Below are positions 35,082-43,033 of a stretch of DNA of 64,000 nt, in pieces. The notes beneath the pieces were generated by a model. It worked only from the letters and a program-made list of their open reading frames with translations, did not search any database and was not told the origin of the DNA. Each line of letters opens with the position of its first letter. Positions within the stretch are counted from its first letter, which is position 1. This DNA comes from Ktedonosporobacter rubrisoli (GTDB lineage Bacteria; Chloroflexota; Ktedonobacteria; Ktedonobacterales; Ktedonobacteraceae): assembly GCF_004208415.1 (NCBI RefSeq), contig NZ_CP035758.1, positions 1,550,001 through 1,614,000 of the forward strand, read 5' to 3'. The position numbers were made by a program, and so were the translations under genes.

Positions 35082-35933
35082 TCAATGGTATGCCTCTTGC
35101 CTGGGCTGAACGAGCCTTATCAGCTTTTGCGCCGTGTCGGTTTGGGGGAGCGGAGTATAGACGCACAGCTTCAGGTTGGGATCATCGGCTACCAGTAGTG
35201 CTGTTGATTGCAATTTAAGCAAGCCGATCTGTGGGTGCATGAGCTCTTTGTGGCCCATATGGGCCTCGCTCACTTCGTGAGCTTCCCACCACTGGCAAAA
35301 TTCGGGGCTGGCCTGCATCAAATGGTCCCGCCGCCCAATAAACCAGGGCTCGCCGATATCGCGTCCGATGCTGGCACGGAACAGGGCCAGCGTTTCCCTG
35401 GCCCAATATTCCCAATGGAGAAAGAGGTCACGCTGCTCGGCGCGGGTAAACATAATCCAGACAAAGTTGCGCTCCCAGGCCGAAAGCGTGTCAAAGTCGA
35501 TAAAGACCAGCGCAGCAGCCCGATTCCAGCCGACGATATCCCAGCGCGTATTCATTATAAAAGCCGGGTGAGGACTTAGCGCGTCAAGCATGGCTTGCAG
35601 ATCTGCACTGATGTGCTCCGCATACTTCTGCACGGGGAGTGGAAGCTGTTCGCGGGCCAGCACGTAGAGATAGGTACGCTCATCCTCGCTTAGCTGTAGG
35701 GCTTGGGCCAGACTATCCAGGACTTGCGCCGAGACTTGAATCTCCTGTCCTTGCTCCAGCTTGGTATACCAGGTTGGGCTGATCCCGGCCAGCGACGCCA
35801 GCTCTTCGCGCCTCAGTCCTGGTGTGCGCCTTTTTCTGGGCCCTGCGGGTAAGCGGAACTGGGATGGAGAGAGTTGCTTGCGGCGTATGCGAAGAAAATG
35901 AGCCAGCTCGGCTCTGCGTGACTCATCGCTCAT
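35082..35933 (-). CDS. XRE-family regulator with MmyB-like ligand-binding domain
   Basis: A 283-residue regulator. The HTH is at about residues 32-85 (TPGLRREELASLAGISPTWY, TKLEQGQEIQVSAQVLDSLA). An MmyB-like PAS-type domain follows (PHPAFIMNTRWDIVGWNRAA, then LFRASIGRD and QIGLLKLQSTALLVADDPN). This domain binds fatty-acid-like ligands in structurally known members. AAGGAG 6 bases before ATG 35933 fixes the start. It is divergent from the MBL-fold gene at 36138, a likely target. Confidence 0.9.
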   Translation of the reverse strand: MSDESRRAELAHFLRIRRKQLSPSQFRLPAGPRKRRTPGLRREELASLAGISPTWYTKLEQGQEIQVSAQVLDSLAQALQLSEDERTYLYVLAREQLPLPVQKYAEHISADLQAMLDALSPHPAFIMNTRWDIVGWNRAAALVFIDFDTLSAWERNFVWIMFTRAEQRDLFLHWEYWARETLALFRASIGRDIGEPWFIGRRDHLMQASPEFCQWWEAHEVSEAHMGHKELMHPQIGLLKLQSTALLVADDPNLKLCVYTPLPQTDTAQKLIRLVQPRQEAYH

Positions 35934-36137
35934 GCGCGGCTCCTTAAGGTGGTACATTTTAAACTAGTCTTGCCTCGGGAATTGTTAAACCCTGCTGTCT
36001 GCCGCATACTCTAAGCATGTGATGCACCAGACATAAGCTGACCAGACACATCTCTAACTTGTGAATTAGTTGCATTCTCCACAATTGTACTACAAATATC
36101 AGGCGGGGAAAACGCCTTGCGAGAGGAGAACTTTTTC

Positions 36138-36896
36138 ATGCAAGATAATCGAAATGGGGCGCAACAGGAGAGCTTTACCGAACATTCTGCCCTACAACGT
36201 CTCTATCTTATGGAGGTTGCCACATTACCCATACCACCTGCTGGGCTACCCATTCCCTGCTATCTATTGGAGACCAGAGACGGCAAACATATTCTTATCG
36301 ATAGCGGGATACCTGCGGATTTTGTCTCGCCGCCGGGAATGCCGCCGGCCCAACATGGCAAGAATGTTGTGGAGCAACTGGCCATGCTCGGTTTGCAGCC
36401 TGCTTCTATTGATATGTTGATCTGTACCCATCTTGACGTCGACCATACCGGCTATCATTCTCAATTTACCAATGCGGAACTGATTTTGCAGCGTGCTGAA
36501 TATGAGATTGCATGTAGTGGCCATCCGCGCTTTGCGTCCACGCGTCAACAGTGGGACCATTCAGCTCTGCGCTATCGCTTATTGGATGGTGACACTGAAC
36601 TGCTTCCAGGCTTGAAGGTGCTCAAGACCAGCGGCCATACAAGCGGACATCAATCGGTATTGCTGCAACTGCCGCGAATGGGGAAGGTCCTACTGGCGAT
36701 TGACGCGATTCTCTGGCAGCACTCTTTCAGGCCCGACCGCGAGAAAGAGCTGCTGGATGAAGATGAGGCGGAGGCGCGAGCTAGCACAATCAAGTTGCTT
36801 GAGGTGGCGGAGCACGAGCACGTGGCGCTGACGGTCTTCGGGCACGATGGCCAGCAATGGCAGACGCTCAAAAAGCTCCCCGCGTATTACGAGTAG
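36138..36896 (+). CDS. MBL-fold metallohydrolase, AHL-lactonase-like
   Basis: A 252-residue metallo-beta-lactamase fold hydrolase. Metal-binding motif 1 is THLDVDHTG, with Asp in place of the second His of HxHxDH, as in part of the lactonase group. KTSGHTSGHQSV holds the next His, LLAIDAIL the bridging Asp, and VFGHDGQQW the last His. A relation to N-acyl homoserine lactonases is suggested by LPIPCYLLETRDGKHILIDS. Actual substrate unknown. GAGAGGAG precedes the ATG at 36138. Confidence 0.88.
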   Translation: MQDNRNGAQQESFTEHSALQRLYLMEVATLPIPPAGLPIPCYLLETRDGKHILIDSGIPADFVSPPGMPPAQHGKNVVEQLAMLGLQPASIDMLICTHLDVDHTGYHSQFTNAELILQRAEYEIACSGHPRFASTRQQWDHSALRYRLLDGDTELLPGLKVLKTSGHTSGHQSVLLQLPRMGKVLLAIDAILWQHSFRPDREKELLDEDEAEARASTIKLLEVAEHEHVALTVFGHDGQQWQTLKKLPAYYE

Positions 36897-36987
36897 GATA
36901 AGATTCAGACGACAACAAGAATACTATCTATGCTATCATCGTTTGGTCAGGTTGACCTATCTTACTGTTAGTGTGAGGGATGGTCTC

Positions 36988-37485
36988 ATGAAGCGAATTC
37001 TTTTAACGGGAATGTCTGGGACTGGCAAATCGACGCTCATCCGCGCGTTGGCTGCGCGCGGATACAAGGCTGTGGATGCCGACTGTGACGAGCTCTCCCA
37101 ATGGATAGAAGTTAAAGATCCTATGGGGGCTGAAGTCACGCCAGTAGATGGGAACAGGGATTGGGTGTGGCGAGAGGAGCGCATGCACCATCTCTTGTCC
37201 ACTGAGGACGCCGAGGTGCTGTTCGTGAGCGGTTGCGCGGAGAATATGCCGCAGTTCTTTCCCAGGTTCGATCTTATCGTCTTGCTGAGTGCGCCAGCCT
37301 CGATCATCGTAGAAAGATTGCGTAGCAGGACCACCAATCAGTACGGCAAACAGCCCGGCGAGGTCGCTCGCGTACTGCGTTTGGTGGAAAGCGTCGAGCC
37401 GCGCTTGCGACGCGCTGCCGATTACGAGATTGATACCAGTCTCCCTCTTGAGCAGGTAATGGCGGCCTTGCTTCGCCTGCTTTAA
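36988..37485 (+). CDS. P-loop kinase-like ATPase (shikimate-kinase fold)
   Basis: A 165-residue nucleotide-binding protein. It starts MKRILLTGMSGTGKSTLIRA (Walker A GMSGTGKST), has an acidic acceptor-site motif DADCDELSQW, and carries a lid region with RLRSRTTNQYG. It belongs with small AAA_18/shikimate-kinase-like proteins often annotated only as AAA family ATPase. The frame opens inside the upstream gene, but ATG 36988 with GAGGGA 8 bases before is the right start. Substrate unknown. Confidence 0.85.
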   Translation: MKRILLTGMSGTGKSTLIRALAARGYKAVDADCDELSQWIEVKDPMGAEVTPVDGNRDWVWREERMHHLLSTEDAEVLFVSGCAENMPQFFPRFDLIVLLSAPASIIVERLRSRTTNQYGKQPGEVARVLRLVESVEPRLRRAADYEIDTSLPLEQVMAALLRLL

Positions 37486-37540
37486 CCACACCATGATCTT
37501 GCTATGATATCAGGTAGGGCGAGCCCGGGTTGAGGACGAA

Positions 37541-37581
37541 CTGTTAGTTTTGACAGTAGAAAGAACTATCAGTTCTGACAG
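37541..37581 (+). promoter_or_regulatory. Two tandem 16-bp imperfect palindromes upstream of PPOX paralogue B
   Basis: CTGTTAGTTTTGACAG (37541-37556) and CTATCAGTTCTGACAG (37566-37581) share TGACAG right arms. Their centres are 25 bp apart, about 2.4 helical turns. They look like a double operator for an unknown regulator. No strong -35/-10 pair is obvious between them and the ATG at 37701. Confidence 0.4.
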
Positions 37582-37700
37582 CCTGGGAATCGCCCATTGG
37601 GACAGAGCGCTAGACTTGCCCTTTGTTTAAAATAGGAATAGTTTAAGGGCTAGAAAAGCCCACTATGAAAAAGTATAGTCTAGATGAGAAAGGGCTAACG

Positions 37701-38114
37701 ATGAGCAAGTTTACTCCTGAAGAGATAGCCTATCTGCAAGATCAACGCCTTGGCCGCTTGGCCACGGTCGGCGCCAACGGCGAGCCCCATGTGGTGCCCG
37801 TAGGTTTTCGTTATAATCCCGAGCATGATAGCATCGATATTGGCGGATTTCATATGGGCTCAACAAAAAAGTATCGCGACGCGATTCGCTATGGTCGTGC
37901 GGCCTTTGTTGTCGATGATGTCTTACCGCCCTGGCAGCCGCGCATGCTTGAGATTCGCGGGACTGTAGAGGGACTGTCGGAAGGCGGCAAAGAGATTATG
38001 CCCCAATTGGCACCCGAGATTGTGCGCATTACGCCAACGCGCATTATTTCCTTTGGCCTCAACACCGAGAGTGAACAGCCTGAACAGGGTCCATCCAGCC
38101 GCAAGGTAGGCTAA
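37701..38114 (+). CDS. PPOX-class flavin/F420-dependent oxidoreductase, paralogue B
   Basis: A 137-residue split-barrel flavoprotein, clearly paralogous to the protein at 29670. It shares QRLGRLATVGANGEPHVVPV, FRYNPEHDSIDIGG, TKKYRDAIRYGRAAFVVDDV and TRIISFGL. It would reduce a small molecule with FMN or F420. ATG 37701 has GAAAGG 11 bases upstream; the longer frame start (37665) lacks a site. It stands alone, unlike paralogue A, and has a different upstream operator region. Confidence 0.88.
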   Translation: MSKFTPEEIAYLQDQRLGRLATVGANGEPHVVPVGFRYNPEHDSIDIGGFHMGSTKKYRDAIRYGRAAFVVDDVLPPWQPRMLEIRGTVEGLSEGGKEIMPQLAPEIVRITPTRIISFGLNTESEQPEQGPSSRKVG

Positions 38115-38154
38115 GCTTGCGAGCTTGGCTTACAATCAGATAGAGCAGCGCTGA

Positions 38155-38185
38155 AGCACGAGAGAATTACTGCTTTTCTCGTGCT
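38155..38185. terminator. Hairpin between convergent genes
   Basis: Nine-bp perfect arms AGCACGAGA and TCTCGTGCT with a 13-nt loop, lying between the PPOX stop and the DUF1697 stop. T-rich but no clean T-run; probably serves both directions. Confidence 0.5.
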
Positions 38186-38278
38186 GAGCTTTCTACTGCC
38201 GAAAAAGAGTACCACTGTATTCCTGGCCACCGCTCTCTGTTGCTCTCTAAAATTGGGCACAGTAAGATAGTGGGAAGG

Positions 38279-38812
38279 CTAAGCTTTCCGGGCCGCCTGC
38301 AGAATCTTAGCCAGCGTATGGAAGAAGCGCGTGGTCGTAACCGTGCCAAGCTCTTTGAAGACGTAAGAAACTGGTGGCCGGCCATTGATAATATACCAGA
38401 CCATAAATGCTTCGTGATCGGTTGTGCTGATAACTTCCATATCGTTTTTGGGTGAGCGTAGAGGCAGAGCCAGCGTTTCAGGGATCGCACTTTTCGTGAA
38501 TACAACGCATAGACGCATATCAGATGTAACGGTAAGATGTTGAAAGGCGTCGCTGGCTCCAAGCTCTTCAAGCTCGGGAATGGTGCGCAAGAACACGGGC
38601 ACCGCAAAGCCCAGCGCCTCGTAGAGATGGTGCTCAATCCGCGCAACCAGTAGCTCGCGATCAGTTTCCTCAGTTTCGAAGAACACGTTTCCGCTTTGAA
38701 TATAGCTTCGTACGTTTGTAAAGCCCAATTCTTTAAACAACTCACGCAGGCGCTCCATTTTAACCATGTGGCCACCAACGTTGATGCCGCGCAAAAGCGC
38801 AATATAGATCAT
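38279..38812 (-). CDS. DUF1697 family protein
   Basis: A 177-residue protein with the DUF1697 pattern: YIALLRGINVGGHMVKMERL at the N-terminus, GFTNVRSYIQSGNVFFETEE, then a middle LTVTSDMRLCVVFTKS, and a C-terminal TTTRFFHTLAKIL. Structures exist for the family but no established function; some members sit with resistance genes. ATG 38812 is preceded by GGGAGG. A longer open frame in another register on the same strand is a shadow. Confidence 0.88.
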   Translation of the reverse strand: MIYIALLRGINVGGHMVKMERLRELFKELGFTNVRSYIQSGNVFFETEETDRELLVARIEHHLYEALGFAVPVFLRTIPELEELGASDAFQHLTVTSDMRLCVVFTKSAIPETLALPLRSPKNDMEVISTTDHEAFMVWYIINGRPPVSYVFKELGTVTTTRFFHTLAKILQAARKA

Positions 38813-39111
38813 CAAATCCTCCCGCTATATCTGATACATTGCAGATCTTTTATCTTGAAATAATATACTTGATTATAGCATTGCTCAGGAACAAATGTAC
38901 GATATGGCTACAATATCCTATTCTCGCTGCAGGCTATAGCGCCGCGTTTATATCAAGATGATGGACCTGCCAGCAGCACGTAGCGCAAGATTCAAGAAGT
39001 TTTATGTTTAGCTATCTTGTTATACTAAGGCGGTTATTTGCTGTGAAGAGTGCCCAGGCGCTCAGCTGCTATTTCTCAACAACGCGGCTTGAGAAGAAAG
39101 CGAGATGGATC

Positions 39112-39618
39112 TTGATTGGCGAAGCAAAGCTAGAGGAGCGTAGTGCTCAGCCTTATATGGGCCTTAGAACACAGATCAGTATGCAGGAATTTGGACCAGC
39201 CATACCGCAGCTGTTTGGAGAAGTATTTGCCTGGCTAGAAAAGCGAGGAATAGCGCCGGCTGGAGCTCCCTTTATTCGCTACCATGTTATCAATATGGCG
39301 GCAAAGATGGATATCGAGGCTGGCGTTCCCATTGCCAGCATCCTGGCTGGTGATGAGCGTGTCAAAGCTAGTATTCTGCCGGGTGGGCGGTATGCCTCGC
39401 TCGTATTTACAGGAGTAGAGAATGGTCTTGCCGCGAATAAGGCGCTGTTGGATTGGGGAGCGCAACACGCTTTGAGATGGGATCAGTGGGAGGCTGAGAA
39501 CGGCGAGGCCTTCGGTTCGCGGGTCGAGTTCTCGCTTACCAATCCGGCTGAAGAGCCGAATCCGGCAAACTGGCAAACCCAGATTGCGATTCGGCTGGCC
39601 GATGAGCGCACTCACTAG
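39112..39618 (+). CDS. GyrI-like/effector-binding domain protein
   Basis: A protein of about 168 residues of the GyrI-like (AraC/BmrR effector-binding) family: LEERSAQPYMGLRTQISMQE, PFIRYHVINMAAKMDIEAGV and GGRYASLVFTGVENG. These stand-alone domains bind small hydrophobic ligands and some hydrolyse them. The family normally begins near IGEAKLEERP, which points to a TTG start at 39112. An ATG at 39004 gives a 36-residue extension with no relatives that I recognise. It is convergent with the MFS gene at 39658; both stop codons sit inside a 7-bp inverted repeat (39614-39662). Confidence 0.8.
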   Translation: MIGEAKLEERSAQPYMGLRTQISMQEFGPAIPQLFGEVFAWLEKRGIAPAGAPFIRYHVINMAAKMDIEAGVPIASILAGDERVKASILPGGRYASLVFTGVENGLAANKALLDWGAQHALRWDQWEAENGEAFGSRVEFSLTNPAEEPNPANWQTQIAIRLADERTH

Positions 39619-39657
39619 CGCCGCGTTGGATAACTCGTGGCGAACCGCAGGGGTGCG

Positions 39658-41034
39658 CTAGTCGGTTCGGCGCTCAGCAACAAAGCATAGAGCGACTATG
39701 AAGCCGAGCGCCACGACTCCTCCGGCAATAATAAAGGCAATGTGCATATCAGCGATAAACGTTTGTGGCTTGCCTACTAGCGCGCCCAGGATCGCCACGC
39801 CCAGAACACCACCAACCTGCCGGCTGGCATTGAGGATACCCGAGGCTATTCCTGACTGCTCTTTCGGCGCGTGGGAGATGGCAGCTTCAGTCATTGCTGG
39901 TAAGACGAGCGAAAGCCCGAAGCCAAGCAGGGCGAGCATACATGCAATCAGTGGGTAGCTGCTCTTGGCGTCAATAAGCCAGAAGCCCAGGCAGGCTGGT
40001 ATGCTGATCAGCAGCCCGCAGAGCATCACGCCTTTGGCCCCAATTCTGCTCAGGAGCTTTCCCGCGATCAGCGTTGCCAGAAGCGCGAAGCCAAATTCGG
40101 GAATGAGGGCGAAACCGGTAGCCGAAGCGCTATAATGTCTCACTTGCTGCAAGAAGAGGCTCAAGATAAAGAGTGAGCTATAGAATGTGAAGGTCTGGCA
40201 GACGGCAACTATATTCGCCGCTGAAAAGGTGCGCTCGTGCAGCATCTTGAGCGGAAACATGGGTGAGCTAGCCCTCTGTTCGCGCCAGAGAAACAGCAGC
40301 AGGAAGAGGATACATCCTGCGTAGGCCACGAGTATAGAGGGCGAACTTATGCCCAGAGCACTGCCTTCAATCAAGGCAAAGGTTAATAAGGCGAGCGTGG
40401 CTATGCTTGTGAGTTGGCCTGTTAGATCAAGGCTGCGTCCTCCCTGAGAAGTTCCCGGAGCCACAAAGCGGTATGTCAGCAAAAAGCAGAGTATTCCGAT
40501 AGGCAGATTGAGCAGAAAGACACTACGCCAGCTCAGAGCGTTTACCAGCAAGCCGCCAAGAATAGGCCCGGAGACAGCGGCGATAGTTGCCACAGCCGCC
40601 CAGATACCGATTGCTCGTCCCCTTGCCCGGGCTTCGGGAAAAGTTGTATTTATAAGAGCTAGCGTTGTCGGAACAAGCAGGGCCGCGCCCAATCCCTGGA
40701 AAGCGCGCGCTATTTGCAAGACGAACAGGCTAGGAGCGGCTCCGCACAGTGTTGAGGCAAGGGTAAAGAGCGTGACCCCGCCTAAAAAGACTCGTCTTCC
40801 TCCTAGCCTATCGCCAAGTGCGCCTCCCGTGAGCAAAAAACTGGCGAAGACGAGAGAATAACCATCCACAATCCACTGAAGCCCGGTAACATCTGCTCCC
40901 AATTGTTGCTTGATATTGACAAGAGCAACGTTTACAACGGTTAAATCAAGAATGGTCATAAAGTAACCAGTACAAATGGCGATCAGAGGCAGCGTATAAC
41001 GCATCTCAACCTGTCGACCAGACGTATCTACCAT
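39658..41034 (-). CDS. DHA2-family MFS exporter
   Basis: A 458-residue membrane transporter with about 14 hydrophobic segments. The TM1 motif is TILDLTVVNVALVNIKQQLG, followed by LQWIVDGYSLVFASFLLTGG. Motif A is GDRLGGRRVFLGG, and ARAFQGLGAALLVPTTLAL matches the EmrB/QacA pattern. The start at 41034 has GAAGGAGG 5 bases upstream. It lies downstream of a MerR gene on the same strand (214 bp gap) and may be its regulatory target. Confidence 0.9.
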   Translation of the reverse strand: MVDTSGRQVEMRYTLPLIAICTGYFMTILDLTVVNVALVNIKQQLGADVTGLQWIVDGYSLVFASFLLTGGALGDRLGGRRVFLGGVTLFTLASTLCGAAPSLFVLQIARAFQGLGAALLVPTTLALINTTFPEARARGRAIGIWAAVATIAAVSGPILGGLLVNALSWRSVFLLNLPIGILCFLLTYRFVAPGTSQGGRSLDLTGQLTSIATLALLTFALIEGSALGISSPSILVAYAGCILFLLLFLWREQRASSPMFPLKMLHERTFSAANIVAVCQTFTFYSSLFILSLFLQQVRHYSASATGFALIPEFGFALLATLIAGKLLSRIGAKGVMLCGLLISIPACLGFWLIDAKSSYPLIACMLALLGFGLSLVLPAMTEAAISHAPKEQSGIASGILNASRQVGGVLGVAILGALVGKPQTFIADMHIAFIIAGGVVALGFIVALCFVAERRTD

Positions 41035-41248
41035 ATATCCTCCTTCTTTCAGACCCTGCAAGATGAATTCATTACTAAAATGGCCCGTGCGCTGTTTTTG
41101 GACGGGCGATCTTCAAGCTCTCTATAATCAAACCAGAACAAATAACACTGACGTACTGCTGTCAGCATGACCAGATCATAGAGAACAGGCCTACTCTTGA
41201 ACCTGCTATAGCGGAGCTCATCCTTCTAGCGATAGCGCGACAGGTCCT

Positions 41249-41659
41249 TTAATTGCTCTGTAGTACAATAATGTTGGGTGTGATTCTGCTCTGCTCTGTT
41301 AGCAACCGCTTGCGGACGCGCTGACTCTTCCTCTCAATCGCCGCAAGGCGCTCTTCCAATTCCTTGATGCGTTGGCGCACCTGGCGCTTATGAGTCTCCA
41401 GCAGAGCTAGCTCTGTAGCCGCGGGCGCGCCCTGACGCCGTAGGTCGGCAAAGATTTGCATTTGGCGAATAGGCATGCCTGTATTGCGCAAACACTGCAG
41501 GAACTCGATCCAGAAGAGATCATCGGCAGTATAGCGACGATGGCCGCTCATGGCGCGATTCACCGGATCAATCAGGCCAACACGTTCATAGTAGCGCAGC
41601 GTATGCACGCTTAAGCCTGTGCGCGCCGCTGCCTCTTGAATTGTAAGTAGTTCTTCCAT
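41249..41659 (-). CDS. MerR-family regulator (leaderless)
   Basis: A 136-residue MerR regulator. The winged HTH is at residues 1-70 (LLTIQEAAARTGLSVHTLRY, YERVGLIDPVNR, GHRRYTADDL), then a coiled coil (KRQVRQRIKELEERLAAIER). No metal-binding cysteines are seen, so it probably senses a chemical, aldehyde or redox stress. ATG 41659 sits just 6 bases past the -10 of a 19-bp-spacer promoter, which implies a leaderless transcript. The longer open frame would start upstream of that -10 and is rejected. Presumably autoregulated. Confidence 0.88.
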   Translation of the reverse strand: MEELLTIQEAAARTGLSVHTLRYYERVGLIDPVNRAMSGHRRYTADDLFWIEFLQCLRNTGMPIRQMQIFADLRRQGAPAATELALLETHKRQVRQRIKELEERLAAIERKSQRVRKRLLTEQSRITPNIIVLQSN

Positions 41660-41665
41660 GCTCAA

Positions 41666-41696
41666 AGTATAGAATTTGGAGTGCACTCGAAGTCAA
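41666..41696 (-). promoter_or_regulatory. MerR-type promoter with 19-bp spacer
   Basis: Minus strand: TTGACT (41696-41691), 19-bp spacer containing the perfect palindrome GAGTGCACTC, TATACT (41671-41666), then 6 bases to the ATG. Long-spacer promoters with a palindrome between the boxes are the known target of MerR-family activators. Confidence 0.75.
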
Positions 41697-41710
41697 GGGA
41701 AATTTTTGCC

Positions 41711-41761
41711 TTGACATTCTCGAAATGCTGGTATATATTTCCTAAAAAGTGGTACGTACCA
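41711..41761 (+). promoter_or_regulatory. Consensus promoter with palindromic operator for the sugar operon
   Basis: TTGACA (41711-41716), 17-bp spacer, TATATT (41734-41739). The perfect 12-bp palindrome TGGTACGTACCA (41750-41761) follows 10 bases later, covering the start of transcription. Palindromes of the form TGGT-N4-ACCA are typical of GntR/HutC repressors, and such a regulator is encoded at 46418. Confidence 0.7.
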
Positions 41762-41802
41762 AATTGAGAATGGTTCTGTCTTGAGAATGTACTCGGAGCA
41801 GG

Positions 41803-41867
41803 ATCGGCATTGTAAGCTGTGGCGTCAGGAGGAGTAAAAGCGCCGATTTATTTATTGCCCCTGACGC
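41803..41867 (+). promoter_or_regulatory. Possible structured mRNA leader (interlocking stems)
   Basis: ATCGGC (41803-41808) can pair with GCCGAT (41842-41847). GCGTCAGG (41822-41829), which lies inside that loop, can pair with CCTGACGC (41860-41867). The interlocking makes an H-type pseudoknot, or two alternative folds, in the 190-nt leader of the sugar operon. No known riboswitch is recognised. Confidence 0.35.
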
Positions 41868-41929
41868 AATAATTCCTGGCCTTGCGCCCCGTGGTAACTG
41901 CGACGTTATCAGCAATAAGGAGAAGAGAC

Positions 41930-42955
41930 ATGAAACAAATTGGGATTGGCGTGATTGGTCTGGGTGAAATGGGATTGAGTCATGCAAATATCTATGCTCA
42001 ATTACCTGATGTACGTCTTATTGGTATTTATGATATCAATAGTGCCCTGGCCAGCACTATTGCCCAACGTCTAGGCACGCAAGCTTTTCCCAGTCTTGAA
42101 GCACTCCTGGCCGCGCCAGAAATCGAGGCCGTGAGTATCTGCACTCCTGATAACCTGCATTATGAGAGCACCGTGCAAGCCCTCAATGCTGGCAAGCATA
42201 TTCTGCTTGAGAAGCCTCTGACAGTTGATCTCACCGAGGGTCGGGAGCTTGTGCGGCGCGCCGAGCAGAGCCCACAGGTCTTTATGGTTGGCCACGTCCT
42301 GCGTTTTGATCCCCGCTATTATCTCACCAGGCAAGAAGTTGCCGAGGGCAATATCGGTGACCTCATCCATCTTTACGCGCGCCGCAATAACCTGCTCACC
42401 AATGCGCGCCGCTTACGAGGCCGCACATCGGTAGCAATGTTCCTGGGTGTGCATGACATTGACGTCATGCTCTGGCTTATGGAAAGCAGCGTCGAGACGG
42501 TTTATGCTTCCGCAACTAGCAATCTCCTCAAAGATCTAGGCGTTGCCGATACGATCATGGCTACCTTGCGTTTCACCTCTGGAGCCGTTGGGGCCTTAGA
42601 GGTTTCGTGGGTGCTGCCCGAGCAGTTTGTCTCAGGCATCGATGCTCGCCTTGAAGTGATGGGAACCCAGGGCGCCATCTATGTGGATATTCACAACCAG
42701 GGTTTGCGCGTCTTCAAGCATGGACAACTCACCTATCCAGATATCAGCTACGGAACCCAGCTTAACGGGCGTTTCATCGGTATTCTCAAAGAAGAATTGG
42801 CCGAGTTCATTCTCGCCATTAAGGAAGGTCGTCCCAGCCCTGTTTCGGCCCGCGAGGCATACCGCGCCGTAGAGGTTGCCGTAGCTATCGAAGAATCGGC
42901 GCGTACGGGTGAAGTTGTGCGCCTGGCAACTGAGAAACGAGCCCAGCAGCCCTGA
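41930..42955 (+). CDS. Gfo/Idh/MocA-family sugar dehydrogenase
   Basis: A 341-residue NAD(P)-dependent oxidoreductase. The Rossmann motif is GVIGLGEMGLSHANIYAQLP at the N-terminus. CTPDNLHYESTVQALNAGKH then LLEKPLT holds the EKP catalytic lysine. GVHDIDVMLWLM carries the His-Asp pair of the C-terminal domain. It would oxidise or epimerise a sugar or inositol. AAGGAG 9 bases upstream fixes ATG 41930. It is the first gene of a sugar ABC operon and likely acts on the imported compound. Confidence 0.9.
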   Translation: MKQIGIGVIGLGEMGLSHANIYAQLPDVRLIGIYDINSALASTIAQRLGTQAFPSLEALLAAPEIEAVSICTPDNLHYESTVQALNAGKHILLEKPLTVDLTEGRELVRRAEQSPQVFMVGHVLRFDPRYYLTRQEVAEGNIGDLIHLYARRNNLLTNARRLRGRTSVAMFLGVHDIDVMLWLMESSVETVYASATSNLLKDLGVADTIMATLRFTSGAVGALEVSWVLPEQFVSGIDARLEVMGTQGAIYVDIHNQGLRVFKHGQLTYPDISYGTQLNGRFIGILKEELAEFILAIKEGRPSPVSAREAYRAVEVAVAIEESARTGEVVRLATEKRAQQP

Positions 42956-43033
42956 GTAAGGCTGCTCTAACTCGCTTAATTGTCGTGCCAGTTGCCAGCA
43001 AGACTGGGTATATCTGGAAGGGGGACGGAAGCT

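Noticed and set aside
38167..38802. 211-codon minus-strand frame overlapping DUF1697
   Set aside because: Different register of the same strand; DUF1697 has family motifs and a good ribosome-binding site.
41249..41686. Longer MerR start at 41686
   Set aside because: That codon lies upstream of the -10 box of the MerR promoter, so it would not be in the transcript.
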